A stretch of DNA of 64,000 bases from Crossaster papposus. Taxonomy: Eukaryota; Echinodermata; Asteroidea; Velatida; Solasteridae. The position numbers were made by a program, and so were the translations under genes. Shown in pieces: positions 1-13,400 of this stretch (positions within the stretch are counted from its first letter, which is position 1; every line of letters begins with the position of its first letter). The DNA is taken from assembly GCA_037893245.1 (NCBI GenBank), contig JBAIAA010000602.1, positions 1 through 64,000 on the forward strand. Direction: 5' to 3'. The notes beneath the pieces are model-generated. The model was not told the origin of the DNA, searched no databases, and saw nothing but the letters and a program-made list of their open reading frames with translations.

Positions 1-207
1 TGACTTTTCATGTGTCACGTCACATTAAAGAACCATTTTTTCAAAAGAACCTAAAAACAAATGTAAACATTGGTTTTTATGTTGAGTATTTCCTAACGTT
101 TCCAAAAAGGTATAGTTTAGCAAATCTACACAAACAGTGAACGAAACTTTCAATATGTACATTATGAACCTTACTTGGAGGCAAAGGCTTTACACACAAG
201 CCACCCA

Positions 208-526
208 ACCCAATCCTATCGGCTTGATCTGTTAGCTAAGCTTGATAGAATCCAAGGTATTATATTCCCATCGACCCAGTCCTATCGGCCTGACCTTAGC
301 TAAGTTGGATAGAATCCAAGGTATTTATATTCCCATCGACCCAATCCTACCGGCCTGACCTAATAGCTAAGCTGGATAGAATCCATGGAAAATCCCAATC
401 GACCCAATCCTATCGGCCTGACCTAATAGCTAAGCTTGATAGAATCCATGGTTTTCATAACCCCATCGACCCAATCCTACCGGCCTGACCTAATAGCTAA
501 GCTGGATAGAATCCACGGTATTCATA
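208..526 (+). repeat. Nested 63-67 bp subrepeats (example block, monomer 1)
   Basis: Five subrepeats start at 208, 274, 339, 402 and 469, giving steps of 66, 65, 63 and 67 bases; the last is cut short by the (ATA)n run. The shared core reads 'acccaatcctatcggcctga', then 'ctaatagctaagctggatag' and 'aatccaaggtat'. Each position in the monomer has its own diagnostic ending (tattatattccc, tatttatattccc, tggaaaatccc, tggttttcataacccc, cggtattcatataat). Position-matched subrepeats are therefore more alike between monomers than neighbours are within one. This two-level structure repeats in nearly every monomer of the array. Confidence 0.95.
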
Positions 527-606
527 TAATAATAATAATTGGGGAGGCTAATCATCCTTACTCGCAGCTGGTGTGCTGAATTGCGAAGGATGCAAGTGAC
601 ACCCAA

Positions 607-1405
607 TGACTTTTCATGTGTCACGTCACATTAAAGAACCATTTTTTCAAAAGAACCTAAAAACAAATGTAAACATTGGTTTTTATGTTGAGTATTTCCT
701 AACGTTTCCAAAAATGTATAGTTTAGCAAATCTACACAAACAGTGAACGAAACTTTCAATATGTACATTATGAACCTTACTTGGAGGCAAAGGCTTTACA
801 CACAAGCCACCCAACCCAATCCTATCGGCTTGATCTGTTAGCTAAGCTTGATAGAATCCAAGGTATTATATTCCCATCGACCCAGTCCTATCGGCCTGAC
901 CTTAGCTAAGTTGGATAGAATCCAAGGTATTTATATTCCCATCGACCCAATCCTACCGGCCTGACCTAATAGCTAAGCTGGATAGAATCCATGGAAAATC
1001 CCAATCGACCCAATCCTATCGGCCTGACCTATTAGCTAAGCTGGATAGAATCCAAGGTTTATCCCAATCGACCCAATCCTATCGGCCTGAGCTAATGGCT
1101 AAGCTGAATAGAATCAACGGTATTCATAACCACATTGACCCGATCCTATCGGCCTGACCTAATAGCTAAGCTGGATAGAATCCATGGAAAATCCCAATCG
1201 ACCCAATCCTATCGGCCTGACCTAATAGCTAAGCTTGATAGAATCCATGGTTTTCATAACCCCATCGACCCAATCCTACCGGCCTGACCTAATAGCTTAG
1301 CTGGATAGAATCCACGGTATTCATATAATAATAATAATTGGGGAGGCTAATCATCCTTACTCGCAGCTGGTGTGCTGAATTGCGAAGGATGCAAGTGACA
1401 CCCAA
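607..1405 (+). repeat. Expanded 799-bp monomer with eight subrepeats
   Basis: This copy is 193 bases longer than its neighbours because it has three more subrepeats. The extra ones carry 'ggtttatcccaatcg', 'ggcctgagctaatggc' and 'gaatcaacggtattcat'. Near-identical types occur otherwise only in the diverged right edge after 50.4 kb. It also has 'aatagcttagctgg' near its end, a variant shared with monomers at 8676 and 9888. It looks like a relic of an older, longer monomer form, or a copy moved inward from the edge. Confidence 0.9.
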
Positions 1406-4400
1406 TGACTTCATGTGTCACGTCACATTAAAGAACCATTTTTTCAAAAGAACCTAAAAACAAATGTAAACATTGGTTTTTATGTTGAGTATTTCCTAAC
1501 GTTTCCAAAAATGTATAGTTTAGCAAATCTACACAAACAGTGAACGAAACTTTCAATATGTACATTATGAACCTTACTTGGAGGCAAAGGCTTTACACAC
1601 AAGCCACCCAACCCAATCCTATCGGCTTGATCTGTTAGCTAAGCTTGATAGAATCCAAGGTATTATATTCCCATCGACCCAGTCCTATCGGCCTGACCTT
1701 AGCTAAGTTGGATAGAATCCAAGGTATTTATATTTCCATCGACCCAATCCTACCGGCCTGACCTAATAGCTAAGCTGGATAGAATCCATGGAAAATCTCA
1801 ATCGACCCAATCCTATCGGCCTGACCTAATAGCTAAGCTTGATAGAATCCATGGTTTTCATAACCCCATCGACCCAATCCTACCGGCCTGACCTAATAGC
1901 TAAGCTGGATAGAATCCACGGTATTCATATAATAATAATAATTGGGGAGGCTAATCATCCTTACTCGCAGCTGGTGTGCTGAATTGCGAAGGATGCAAGT
2001 GACACCCAATGACTTTTCATGTGTCACGTCACATTAAAGAACCATTTTTTCAAAAGAACCTAAAAACAAATGTAAACATTGGTTTTTATGTTGAGTATTT
2101 CCTAACGTTTCCAAAAATGTATAGTTTAGCAAATCTACACAAACAGTGAACGAAACTTTCAATATGTACATTATGAACCTTACTTGGAGGCAAAGGCTTT
2201 ACACACAAGCCACCCAACCCAATCCTATCGGCTTGATCTGTTAGCTAAGCTTGATAGAATCCAAGGTATTATATTCCCATCGACCCAGTCCTATCGGCCT
2301 GACCTTAGCTAAGTTGGATAGAATCCAAGGTATTTATATTCCCATCGACCCAATCCTACCGGCCTGACCTAATAGCTAAGCTGGATAGAATCCATGGAAA
2401 ATCCCAATCGACCCAATCCTATCGGCCTGACCTAATAGCTAAGCTTGATAGAATCCATGGTTTTCATAACCCCATCGACCCAATCCTACCGGCCTGACCT
2501 AATAGCTAAGCTGGATAGAATCCACGGTATTCATATAATAATAATAATTGGGGAGGCTAATCATCCTTACTCGCAGCTGGTGTGCTGAATTGCGAAGGAT
2601 GCAAGTGACACCCAATGACTTTTCATGTGTCACGTCACATTAAAGAACCATTTTTTCAAAAGAACCTAAAAACAAATGTAAACATTGGTTTTTATGTTGA
2701 GTATTTCCTAACGTTTCCCAAAATGTATAGTTTAGCAAATCTACACAAACAGTGAACGAAACTTTCAATATGTACATTATGAACCTTACTTGGAGGCAAA
2801 GGCTTTACACACAAGCCACCCAACCCAATCCTATCGGCTTGATCTGTTAGCTAAGCTTGATAGAATCCAAGGTATTATATTCCCATCGACCCAGTCCTAT
2901 CGGCCTGACCTTAGCTAAGTTGGATAGAATCCAAGGTATTTATATTTCCATCGACCCAATCCTACCGGCCTGACCTAATAGCTAAGCTGGATAGAATCCA
3001 TGGAAAATCCCAATCGACCCAATCCTATCGGCCTGACCTAATAGCTAAGCTTGATAGAATCCATGGTTTTCATAACCCCATCGACCCAATCCTACCGGCC
3101 TGACCTAATAGCTAAGCTGGATAGAATCCACGGTATTCATATAATAATAATAATTGGGGAGGCTAATCATCCTTACTCGCAGCTGGTGTGCTGAATTGCG
3201 AAGGATGCAAGTGACACCCAATGACTTTTCATGTGTCACGTCACATTAAAGAACCATTTTTTCAAAAGAACCTAAAAACAAATGTAAACATTGGTTTTTA
3301 TGTTGAGTATTTCCTAACGTTTCCAAAAATGTATAGTTTAGCAAATCTACACAAACAGTGAACGAAACTTTCAATATGTACATTATGAACCTTACTTGGA
3401 GGCAAAGGCTTTACACACAAGCCACCCAACCCAATCCTATCGGCTTGATCTGTTAGCTAAGCTTGATAGAATCCAAGGTATTATATTCCCATCGACCCAG
3501 TCCTATCGGCCTGACCTTAGCTAAGTTGGATAGAATCCAAGGTATTTATATTCCCATCGACCCAATCCTACCGGCCTGACCTAATAGCTAAGCTGGATAG
3601 AATCCATGGAAAATCCCAATCGACCCAATCCTATCGGCCTGACCTAATAGCTAAGCTTGATAGAATCCATGGTTTTCATAACCCCATCGACCCAATCCTA
3701 CCGGCCTGACCTAATAGCTAAGCTGGATAGAATCCACGGTATTCATATAATAATAATAATTGGGGAGGCTAATCATCCTTACTCGCAGCTGGTGTGCTGA
3801 ATTGCGAAGGATGCAAGTGACACCCAATGACTTTTCATGTGTCACGTCACATTAAAGAACCATTTTTTCAAAAGAACCTAAAAACAAATGTAAACATTGG
3901 TTTTTATGTTGAGTATTTCCTAACGTTTCCAAAAATGTATAGTTTAGCAAATCTACACAAACAGTGAACGAAACTTTCAATATGTACATTATGAACCTTA
4001 CTTGGAGGCAAAGGCTTTACACACAAGCCACCCAACCCAATCCTATCGGCTTGATCTGTTAGCTAAGCTTGATAGAATCCAAGGTATTATATTCCCATCG
4101 ACCCAGTCCTATCGGCCTGACCTTAGCTAAGTTGGATAGAATCCAAGGTATTTATATTCCCATCGACCCAATCCTACCGGCCTGACCTAATAGCTAAGCT
4201 GGATAGAATCCATGGAAAATCCCAATCGACCCAATCCTATCGGCCTGACCTAATAGCTAAGCTTGATAGAATCCATGGTTTTCATAACCCCATCGACCCA
4301 ATCCTACCGGCCTGACCTAATAGCTAAGCTGGATAGAATCCACGGTATTCATATAATAATAATAATTGGGGAGGCTAATCATCCTTACTCGCAGCTGGTG

Positions 4401-7400
4401 TGCTGAATTGCGAAGGATGCAAGTGACACCCAATGACTTTTCATGTGTCACGTCACATTAAAGAACCATTTTTTCAAAAGAACCTAAAAACAAATGTAAA
4501 CATTGGTTTTTATGTTGAGTATTTCCTAACGTTTCCAAAAATGTATAGTTTAGCAAATCTACACAAACAGTGAACGAAACTTTCAATATGTACATTATGA
4601 ACCTTACTTGGAGGCAAAGGCTTTACACACAAGCCACCCAACCCAATCCTATCGGCTTGATCTGTTAGCTAAGCTTGATAGAATCCAAGGTATTATATTC
4701 CCATCGACCCAGTCCTATCGGCCTGACCTTAGCTAAGTTGGATAGAATCCAAGGTATTTATATTCCCATCGACCCAATCCTACCGGCCTGACCTAATAGC
4801 TAAGCTGGATAGAATCCATGGAAAATCCCAATCGACCCAATCCTATCGGCCTGACCTAATAGCTAAGCTTGATAGAATCCATGGTTTTCATAACCCCATC
4901 GACCCAATCCTACCGGCCTGACCTAATAGCTAAGCTGGATAGAATCCACGGTATTCATATAATAATAATAATTGGGGAGGCTAATCATCCTTACTCGCAG
5001 CTGGTGTGCTGAATTGCGAAGGATGCAAGTGACACCCAATGACTTTTCATGTGTCACGTCACATTAAAGAACCATTTTTTCAAAAGAACCTAAAAACAAA
5101 TGTAAACATTGGTTTTTATGTTGAGTATTTCCTAACGTTTCCAAAAAGGTATAGTTTAGCAAATCTACACAAACAGTGAACGAAACTTTCAATATGTACA
5201 TTATGAACCTTACTTGGAGGCAAAGGCTTTACACACAAGCCACCCAACCCAATCCTATCGGCTTGATCTGTTAGCTAAGCTTGATAGAATCCAAGGTATT
5301 ATATTCCCATCGACCCAGTCCTATCGGCCTGACCTTAGCTAAGTTGGATAGAATCCAAGGTATTTATATTCCCATCGACCCAATCCTACCGGCCTGACCT
5401 AATAGCTAAGCTGGATAGAATCCATGGAAAATCCCAATCGACCCAATCCTATCGGCCTGACCTAATAGCTAAGCTTGATAGAATCCATGGTTTTCATAAC
5501 CCCATCGACCCAATCCTACCGGCCTGACCTAATAGCTAAGCTGGATAGAATCCACGGTATTCATATAATAATAATAATTGGGGAGGCTAATCATCCTTAC
5601 TCGCAGCTGGTGTGCTGAATTGCGAAGGATGCAAGTGACACCCAATGACTTTTCATGTGTCACGTCACATTAAAGAACCATTTTTTCAAAAGAACCTAAA
5701 AACAAATGTAAACATTGGTTTTTATGTTGAGTATTTCCTAACGTTTCCAAAAATGTATAGTTTAGCAAATCTACACAAACAGTGAACGAAACTTTCAATA
5801 TGTACATTATGAACCTTACTTGGAGGCAAAGGCTTTACACACAAGCCACCCAACCCAATCCTATCGGCTTGATCTGTTAGCTAAGCTTGATAGAATCCAA
5901 GGTATTATATTCCCATCGACCCAGTCCTATCGGCCTGACCTTAGCTAAGTTGGATAGAATCCAAGGTATTTATATTCCCATCGACCCAATCCTACCGGCC
6001 TGACCTAATAGCTAAGCTGGATAGAATCCATGGAAAATCCCAATCGACCCAATCCTATCGGCCTGACCTAATAGCTAAGCTTGATAGAATCCATGGTTTT
6101 CATAACCCCATCGACCCAATCCTACCGGCCTGACCTAATAGCTAAGCTGGATAGAATCCACGGTATTCATATAATAATAATAATTGGGGAGGCTAATCAT
6201 CCTTACTCGCAGCTGGTGTGCTGAATTGCGAAGGATGCAAGTGACACCCAATGACTTTTCATGTGTCACGTCACATTAAAGAACCATTTTTTCAAAAGAA
6301 CCTAAAAACAAATGTAAACATTGGTTTTTATGTTGAGTATTTCCTAACGTTTCCAAAAATGTATAGTTTAGCAAATCTACACAAACAGTGAACGAAACTT
6401 TCAATATGTACATTATGAACCTTACTTGGAGGCAAAGGCTTTACACACAAGCCACCCAACCCAATCCTATCGGCTTGATCTGTTAGCTAAGCTTGATAGA
6501 ATCCAAGGTATTATATTCCCATCGACCCAGTCCTATCGGCCTGACCTTAGCTAAGTTGGATAGAATCCAAGGTATTTGTATTCCCATCGACCCAATCCTA
6601 CCGGCCTGACCTAATAGCTAAGCTGGATAGAATCCATGGAAAATCCCAATCGACCCAATCCTATCGGCCTGACCTAATAGCTAAGCTTGATAGAATCCAT
6701 GGTTTTCATAACCCCATCGACCCAATCCTACCGGCCTGACCTAATAGCTAAGCTGGATAGAATCCACGGTATTCATATAATAATAATAATTGGGGAGGCT
6801 AATCATCCTTACTCGCAGCTGGTGTGCTGAATTGCGAAGGATGCAAGTGACACCCAATGACTTTTCATGTGTCACGTCACATTAAAGAACCATTTTTTCA
6901 AAAGAACCTAAAAACAAATGTAAACATTGGTTTTTATGTTGAGTATTTCCTAACGTTTCCAAAAAGGTATAGTTTAGCAAATCTACACAAACAGTGAACG
7001 AAACTTTCAATATGTACATTATGAACCTTACTTGGAGGCAAAGGCTTTACACACAAGCCACCCAACCCAATCCTATCGGCTTGATCTGTTAGCTAAGCTT
7101 GATAGAATCCAAGGTATTATATTCCCATCGACCCAGTCCTATCGGCCTGACCTTAGCTAAGTTGGATAGAATCCAAGGTATTTATATTCCCATCGACCCA
7201 ATCCTACCGGCCTGACCTAATAGCTAAGCTGGATAGAATCCATGGAAAATCCCAATCGACCCAATCCTATCGGCCTGACCTAATAGCTAAGCTTGATAGA
7301 ATCCATGGTTTTCATAACCCCATCGACCCAATCCTACCGGCCTGACCTAATAGCTAAGCTGGATAGAATCCACGGTATTCATATAATAATAATAATTGGG

Positions 7401-10400
7401 GAGGCTAATCATCCTTACTCGCAGCTGGTGTGCTGAATTGCGAAGGATGCAAGTGACACCCAATGACTTTTCATGTGTCACGTCACATTAAAGAACCATT
7501 TTTTCAAAAGAACCTAAAAACAAATGTAAACATTGGTTTTTATGTTGAGTATTTCCTAACGTTTCCAAAAATGTATAGTTTAGCAAATCTACACAAACAG
7601 TGAACGAAACTTTCAATATGTACATTATGAACCTTACTTGGAGGCAAAGGCTTTACACACAAGCCACCCAACCCAATCCTATCGGCTTGATCTGTTAGCT
7701 AAGCTTGATAGAATCCAAGGTATTATATTCCCATCGACCCAGTCCTATCGGCCTGACCTTAGCTAAGTTGGATAGAATCCAAGGTATTTATATTCCCATC
7801 GACCCAATCCTACCGGCCTGACCTAATAGCTAAGCTGGATAGAATCCATGGAAAATCCCAATCGACCCAATCCTATCGGCCTGACCTAATAGCTAAGCTT
7901 GATAGAATCCATGGTTTTCATAACCCCATCGACCCAATCCTACCGGCCTGACCTAATAGCTAAGCTGGATAGAATCCACGGTATTCATATAATAATAATA
8001 ATTGGGGAGGCTAATCATCCTTACTCGCAGCTGGTGTGCTGAATTGCGAAGGATGCAAGTGACACCCAATGACTTTTCATGTGTCACGTCACATTAAAGA
8101 ACCATTTTTTCAAAAGAACCTAAAAACAAATGTAAACATTGGTTTTTATGTTGAGTATTTCCTAACGTTTCCAAAAATGTATAGTTTAGCAAATCTACAC
8201 AAACAGTGAACGAAACTTTCAATATGTACATTATGAACCTTACTTGGAGGCAAAGGCTTTACACACAAGCCACCCAACCCAATCCTATCGGCTTGATCTG
8301 TTAGCTAAGCTTGATAGAATCCAAGGTATTATATTCCCATCGACCCAGTCCTATCGGCCTGACCTTAGCTAAGTTGGATAGAATCCAAGGTATTTGTATT
8401 CCCATCGACCCAATCCTACCGGCCTGACCTAATAGCTAAGCTGGATAGAATCCATGGAAAATCCCAATCGACCCAATCCTATCGGCCTGACCTAATAGCT
8501 AAGCTTGATAGAATCCATGGTTTTCATAACCCCATCGACCCAATCCTACCGGCCTGACCTAATAGCTAAGCTGGATAGAATCCACGGTATTCATATAATA
8601 ATAATAATTGGGGAGGCTAATCATCCTTACTCGCAGCTGGTGTGCTGAATTGCGAAGGATGCAAGTGACACCCAATGACTTTTCATGTGTCACGTCACAT
8701 TAAAGAACCATTTTTTCAAAAGAACCTAAAAACAAATGTAAACATTGGTTTTTATGTTGAGTATTTCCTAACGTTTCCAAAAATGTATAGTTTAGCAAAT
8801 CTACACAAACAGTGAACGAAACTTTCAATATGTACATTATGAACCTTACTTGGAGGCAAAGGCTTTACACACAAGCCACCCAACCCAATCCTATCGGCTT
8901 GATCTGTTAGCTAAGCTTGATAGAATCCAAGGTATTATATTCCCATCGACCCAGTCCTATCGGCCTGACCTTAGCTAAGTTGGATAGAATCCAAGGTATT
9001 TATATTCCCATCGACCCAATCCTACCGGCCTGACCTAATAGCTAAGCTGGATAGAATCCATGGAAAATCCCAATCGACCCAATCCTATCGGCCTGACCTA
9101 ATAGCTAAGCTTGATAGAATCCATGGTTTTCATAACCCCATCGACCCAATCCTACCGGCCTGACCTAATAGCTTAGCTGGATAGAATCCACGGTATTCAT
9201 ATAATAATAATAATTGGGGAGGCTAATCATCCTTACTCGCAGCTGGTGTGCTGAATTGCGAAGGATGCAAGTGACACCCAATGACTTTTCATGTGTCACG
9301 TCACATTAAAGAACCATTTTTTCAAAAGAACCTAAAAACAAATGTAAACATTGGTTTTTATGTTGAGTATTTCCTAACGTTTCCAAAAATGTATAGTTTA
9401 GCAAATCTACACAAACAGTGAACGAAACTTTCAATATGTACATTATGAACCTTACTTGGAGGCAAAGGCTTTACACACAAGCCACCCAACCCAATCCTAT
9501 CGGCTTGATCTGTTAGCTAAGCTTGATAGAATCCAAGGTATTATATTCCCATCGACCCAGTCCTATCGGCCTGACCTTAGCTAAGTTGGATAGAATCCAA
9601 GGTATTTATATTCCCATCGACCCAATCCTACCGGCCTGACCTAATAGCTAAGCTGGATAGAATCCATGGAAAATCCCAATCGACCCAATCCTATCGGCCT
9701 GACCTAATAGCTAAGCTTGATAGAATCCATGGTTTTCATAACCCCATCGACCCAATCCTACCGGCCTGACCTAATAGCTAAGCTGGATAGAATCCACGGT
9801 ATTCATATAATAATAATAATTGGGGAGGCTAATCATCCTTACTCGCAGCTGGTGTGCTGAATTGCGAAGGATGCAAGTGACACCCAATGACTTTTCATGT
9901 GTCACGTCACATTAAAGAACCATTTTTTCAAAAGAACCTAAAAACAAATGTAAACATTGGTTTTTATGTTGAGTATTTCCTAACGTTTCCAAAAATGTAT
10001 AGTTTAGCAAATCTACACAAACAGTGACAAAACTTTCAATATGTACATTATGAACCTTACTTGGAGGCAAAGGCTTTACACACAAGCCACCCAACCCAAT
10101 CCTATCGGCTTGATCTGTTAGCTAAGCTTGATAGAATCCAAGGTATTATATTCCCATCGACCCAGTCCTATCGGCCTGACCTTAGCTAAGTTGGATAGAA
10201 TCCAAGGTATTTATATTCCCATCGACCCAATCCTACCGGCCTGACCTAATAGCTAAGCTGGATAGAATCCATGGAAAATCCCAATCGACCCAATCCTATC
10301 GGCCTGACCTAATAGCTAAGCTTGATAGAATCCATGGTTTTCATAACCCCATCGACCCAATCCTACCGGCCTGACCTAATAGCTTAGCTGGATAGAATCC

Positions 10401-13400
10401 ACGGTATTCATATAATAATAATAATTGGGGAGGCTAATCATCCTTACTCGCAGCTGGTGTGCTGAATTGCGAAGGATGCAAGTGACACCCAATGACTTCA
10501 TGTGTCACGTCACATTAAAGAACCATTTTTTCAAAAGAACCTAAAAACAAATGTAAACATTGGTTTTTATGTTGAGTATTTCCTAACGTTTCCAAAAATG
10601 TATAGTTTAGCAAATCTACACAAACAGTGAACGAAACTTTCAATATGTACATTATGAACCTTACTTGGAGGCAAAGGCTTTACACACAAGCCACCCAACC
10701 CAATCCTATCGGCTTGATCTGTTAGCTAAGCTTGATAGAATCCAAGGTATTATATTCCCATCGACCCAGTCCTATCGGCCTGACCTTAGCTAAGTTGGAT
10801 AGAATCCAAGGTATTTATATTTCCATCGACCCAATCCTACCGGCCTGACCTAATAGCTAAGCTGGATAGAATCCATGGAAAATCCCAATCGACCCAATCC
10901 TATCGGCCTGACCTAATAGCTAAGCTTGATAGAATCCATGGTTTTCATAACCCCATCGACCCAATCCTACCGGCCTGACCTAATAGCTAAGCTGGATAGA
11001 ATCCACGGTATTCATATAATAATAATAATTGGGGAGGCTAATCATCCTTACTCGCAGCTGGTGTGCTGAATTGCGAAGGATGCAAGTGACACCCAATGAC
11101 TTTTCATGTGTCACGTCACATTAAAGAACCATTTTTTCAAAAGAACCTAAAAACAAATGTAAACATTGGTTTTTATGTTGAGTATTTCCTAACGTTTCCA
11201 AAAATGTATAGTTTAGCAAATCTACACAAACAGTGAACGAAACTTTCAATATGTACATTATGAACCTTACTTGGAGGCAAAGGCTTTACACACAAGCCAC
11301 CCAACCCAATCCTATCGGCTTGATCTGTTAGCTAAGCTTGATAGAATCCAAGGTATTATATTCCCATCGACCCAGTCCTATCGGCCTGACCTTAGCTAAG
11401 TTGGATAGAATCCAAGGTATTTATATTCCCATCGACCCAATCCTACCGGCCTGACCTAATAGCTAAGCTGGATAGAATCCATGGAAAATCCCAATCGACC
11501 CAATCCTATCGGCCTGACCTAATAGCTAAGCTTGATAGAATCCATGGTTTTCATAACCCCATCGACCCAATCCTACCGGCCTGACCTAATAGCTAAGCTG
11601 GATAGAATCCACGGTATTCATATAATAATAATAATTGGGGAGGCTAATCATCCTTACTCGCAGCTGGTGTGCTGAATTGCGAAGGATGCAAGTGACACCC
11701 AATGACTTTTCATGTGTCACGTCACATTAAAGAACCATTTTTTCAAAAGAACCTAAAAACAAATGTAAACATTGGTTTTTATGTTGAGTATTTCCTAACG
11801 TTTCCCAAAATGTATAGTTTAGCAAATCTACACAAACAGTGAACGAAACTTTCAATATGTACATTATGAACCTTACTTGGAGGCAAAGGCTTTACACACA
11901 AGCCACCCAACCCAATCCTATCGGCTTGATCTGTTAGCTAAGCTTGATAGAATCCAAGGTATTATATTCCCATCGACCCAGTCCTATCGGCCTGACCTTA
12001 GCTAAGTTGGATAGAATCCAAGGTATTTATATTTCCATCGACCCAATCCTACCGGCCTGACCTAATAGCTAAGCTGGATAGAATCCATGGAAAATCCCAA
12101 TCGACCCAATCCTATCGGCCTGACCTAATAGCTAAGCTTGATAGAATCCATGGTTTTCATAACCCCATCGACCCAATCCTACCGGCCTGACCTAATAGCT
12201 AAGCTGGATAGAATCCACGGTATTCATATAATAATAATAATTGGGGAGGCTAATCATCCTTACTCGCAGCTGGTGTGCTGAATTGCGAAGGATGCAAGTG
12301 ACACCCAATGACTTTTCATGTGTCACGTCACATTAAAGAACCATTTTTTCAAAAGAACCTAAAAACAAATGTAAACATTGGTTTTTATGTTGAGTATTTC
12401 CTAACGTTTCCAAAAATGTATAGTTTAGCAAATCTACACAAACAGTGAACGAAACTTTCAATATGTACATTATGAACCTTACTTGGAGGCAAAGGCTTTA
12501 CACACAAGCCACCCAACCCAATCCTATCGGCTTGATCTGTTAGCTAAGCTTGATAGAATCCAAGGTATTATATTCCCATCGACCCAGTCCTATCGGCCTG
12601 ACCTTAGCTAAGTTGGATAGAATCCAAGGTATTTATATTCCCATCGACCCAATCCTACCGGCCTGACCTAATAGCTAAGCTGGATAGAATCCATGGAAAA
12701 TCCCAATCGACCCAATCCTATCGGCCTGACCTAATAGCTAAGCTTGATAGAATCCATGGTTTTCATAACCCCATCGACCCAATCCTACCGGCCTGACCTA
12801 ATAGCTAAGCTGGATAGAATCCACGGTATTCATATAATAATAATAATTGGGGAGGCTAATCATCCTTACTCGCAGCTGGTGTGCTGAATTGCGAAGGATG
12901 CAAGTGACACCCAATGACTTTTCATGTGTCACGTCACATTAAAGAACCATTTTTTCAAAAGAACCTAAAAACAAATGTAAACATTGGTTTTTATGTTGAG
13001 TATTTCCTAACGTTTCCAAAAATGTATAGTTTAGCAAATCTACACAAACAGTGAACGAAACTTTCAATATGTATATGTACATTATGAACCTTACTTGTAG
13101 GCAAAGGCTTTACACACAAGCCACCCAACCCAATCCTATCGGCTTGATCTGTTAGCTAAGCTTGATAGAATCCAAGGTATTATATTCCCATCGACCCAGT
13201 CCTATCGGCCTGACCTTAGCTAAGTTGGATAGAATCCAAGGTATTTATATTCCCATCGACCCAATCCTACCGGCCTGACCTAATAGCTAAGCTGGATAGA
13301 ATCCATGGAAAATCCCAATCGACCCAATCCTATCGGCCTGACCTAATAGCTAAGCTTGATAGAATCCATGGTTTTCATAACCCCATCGACCCAATCCTAC

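Noticed and set aside
9912-10094. 60-codon minus-strand frame in the satellite (also 33230-33415)
   Set aside because: Opened only by small indels in single monomers; the same sequence in about 80 other monomers is closed.
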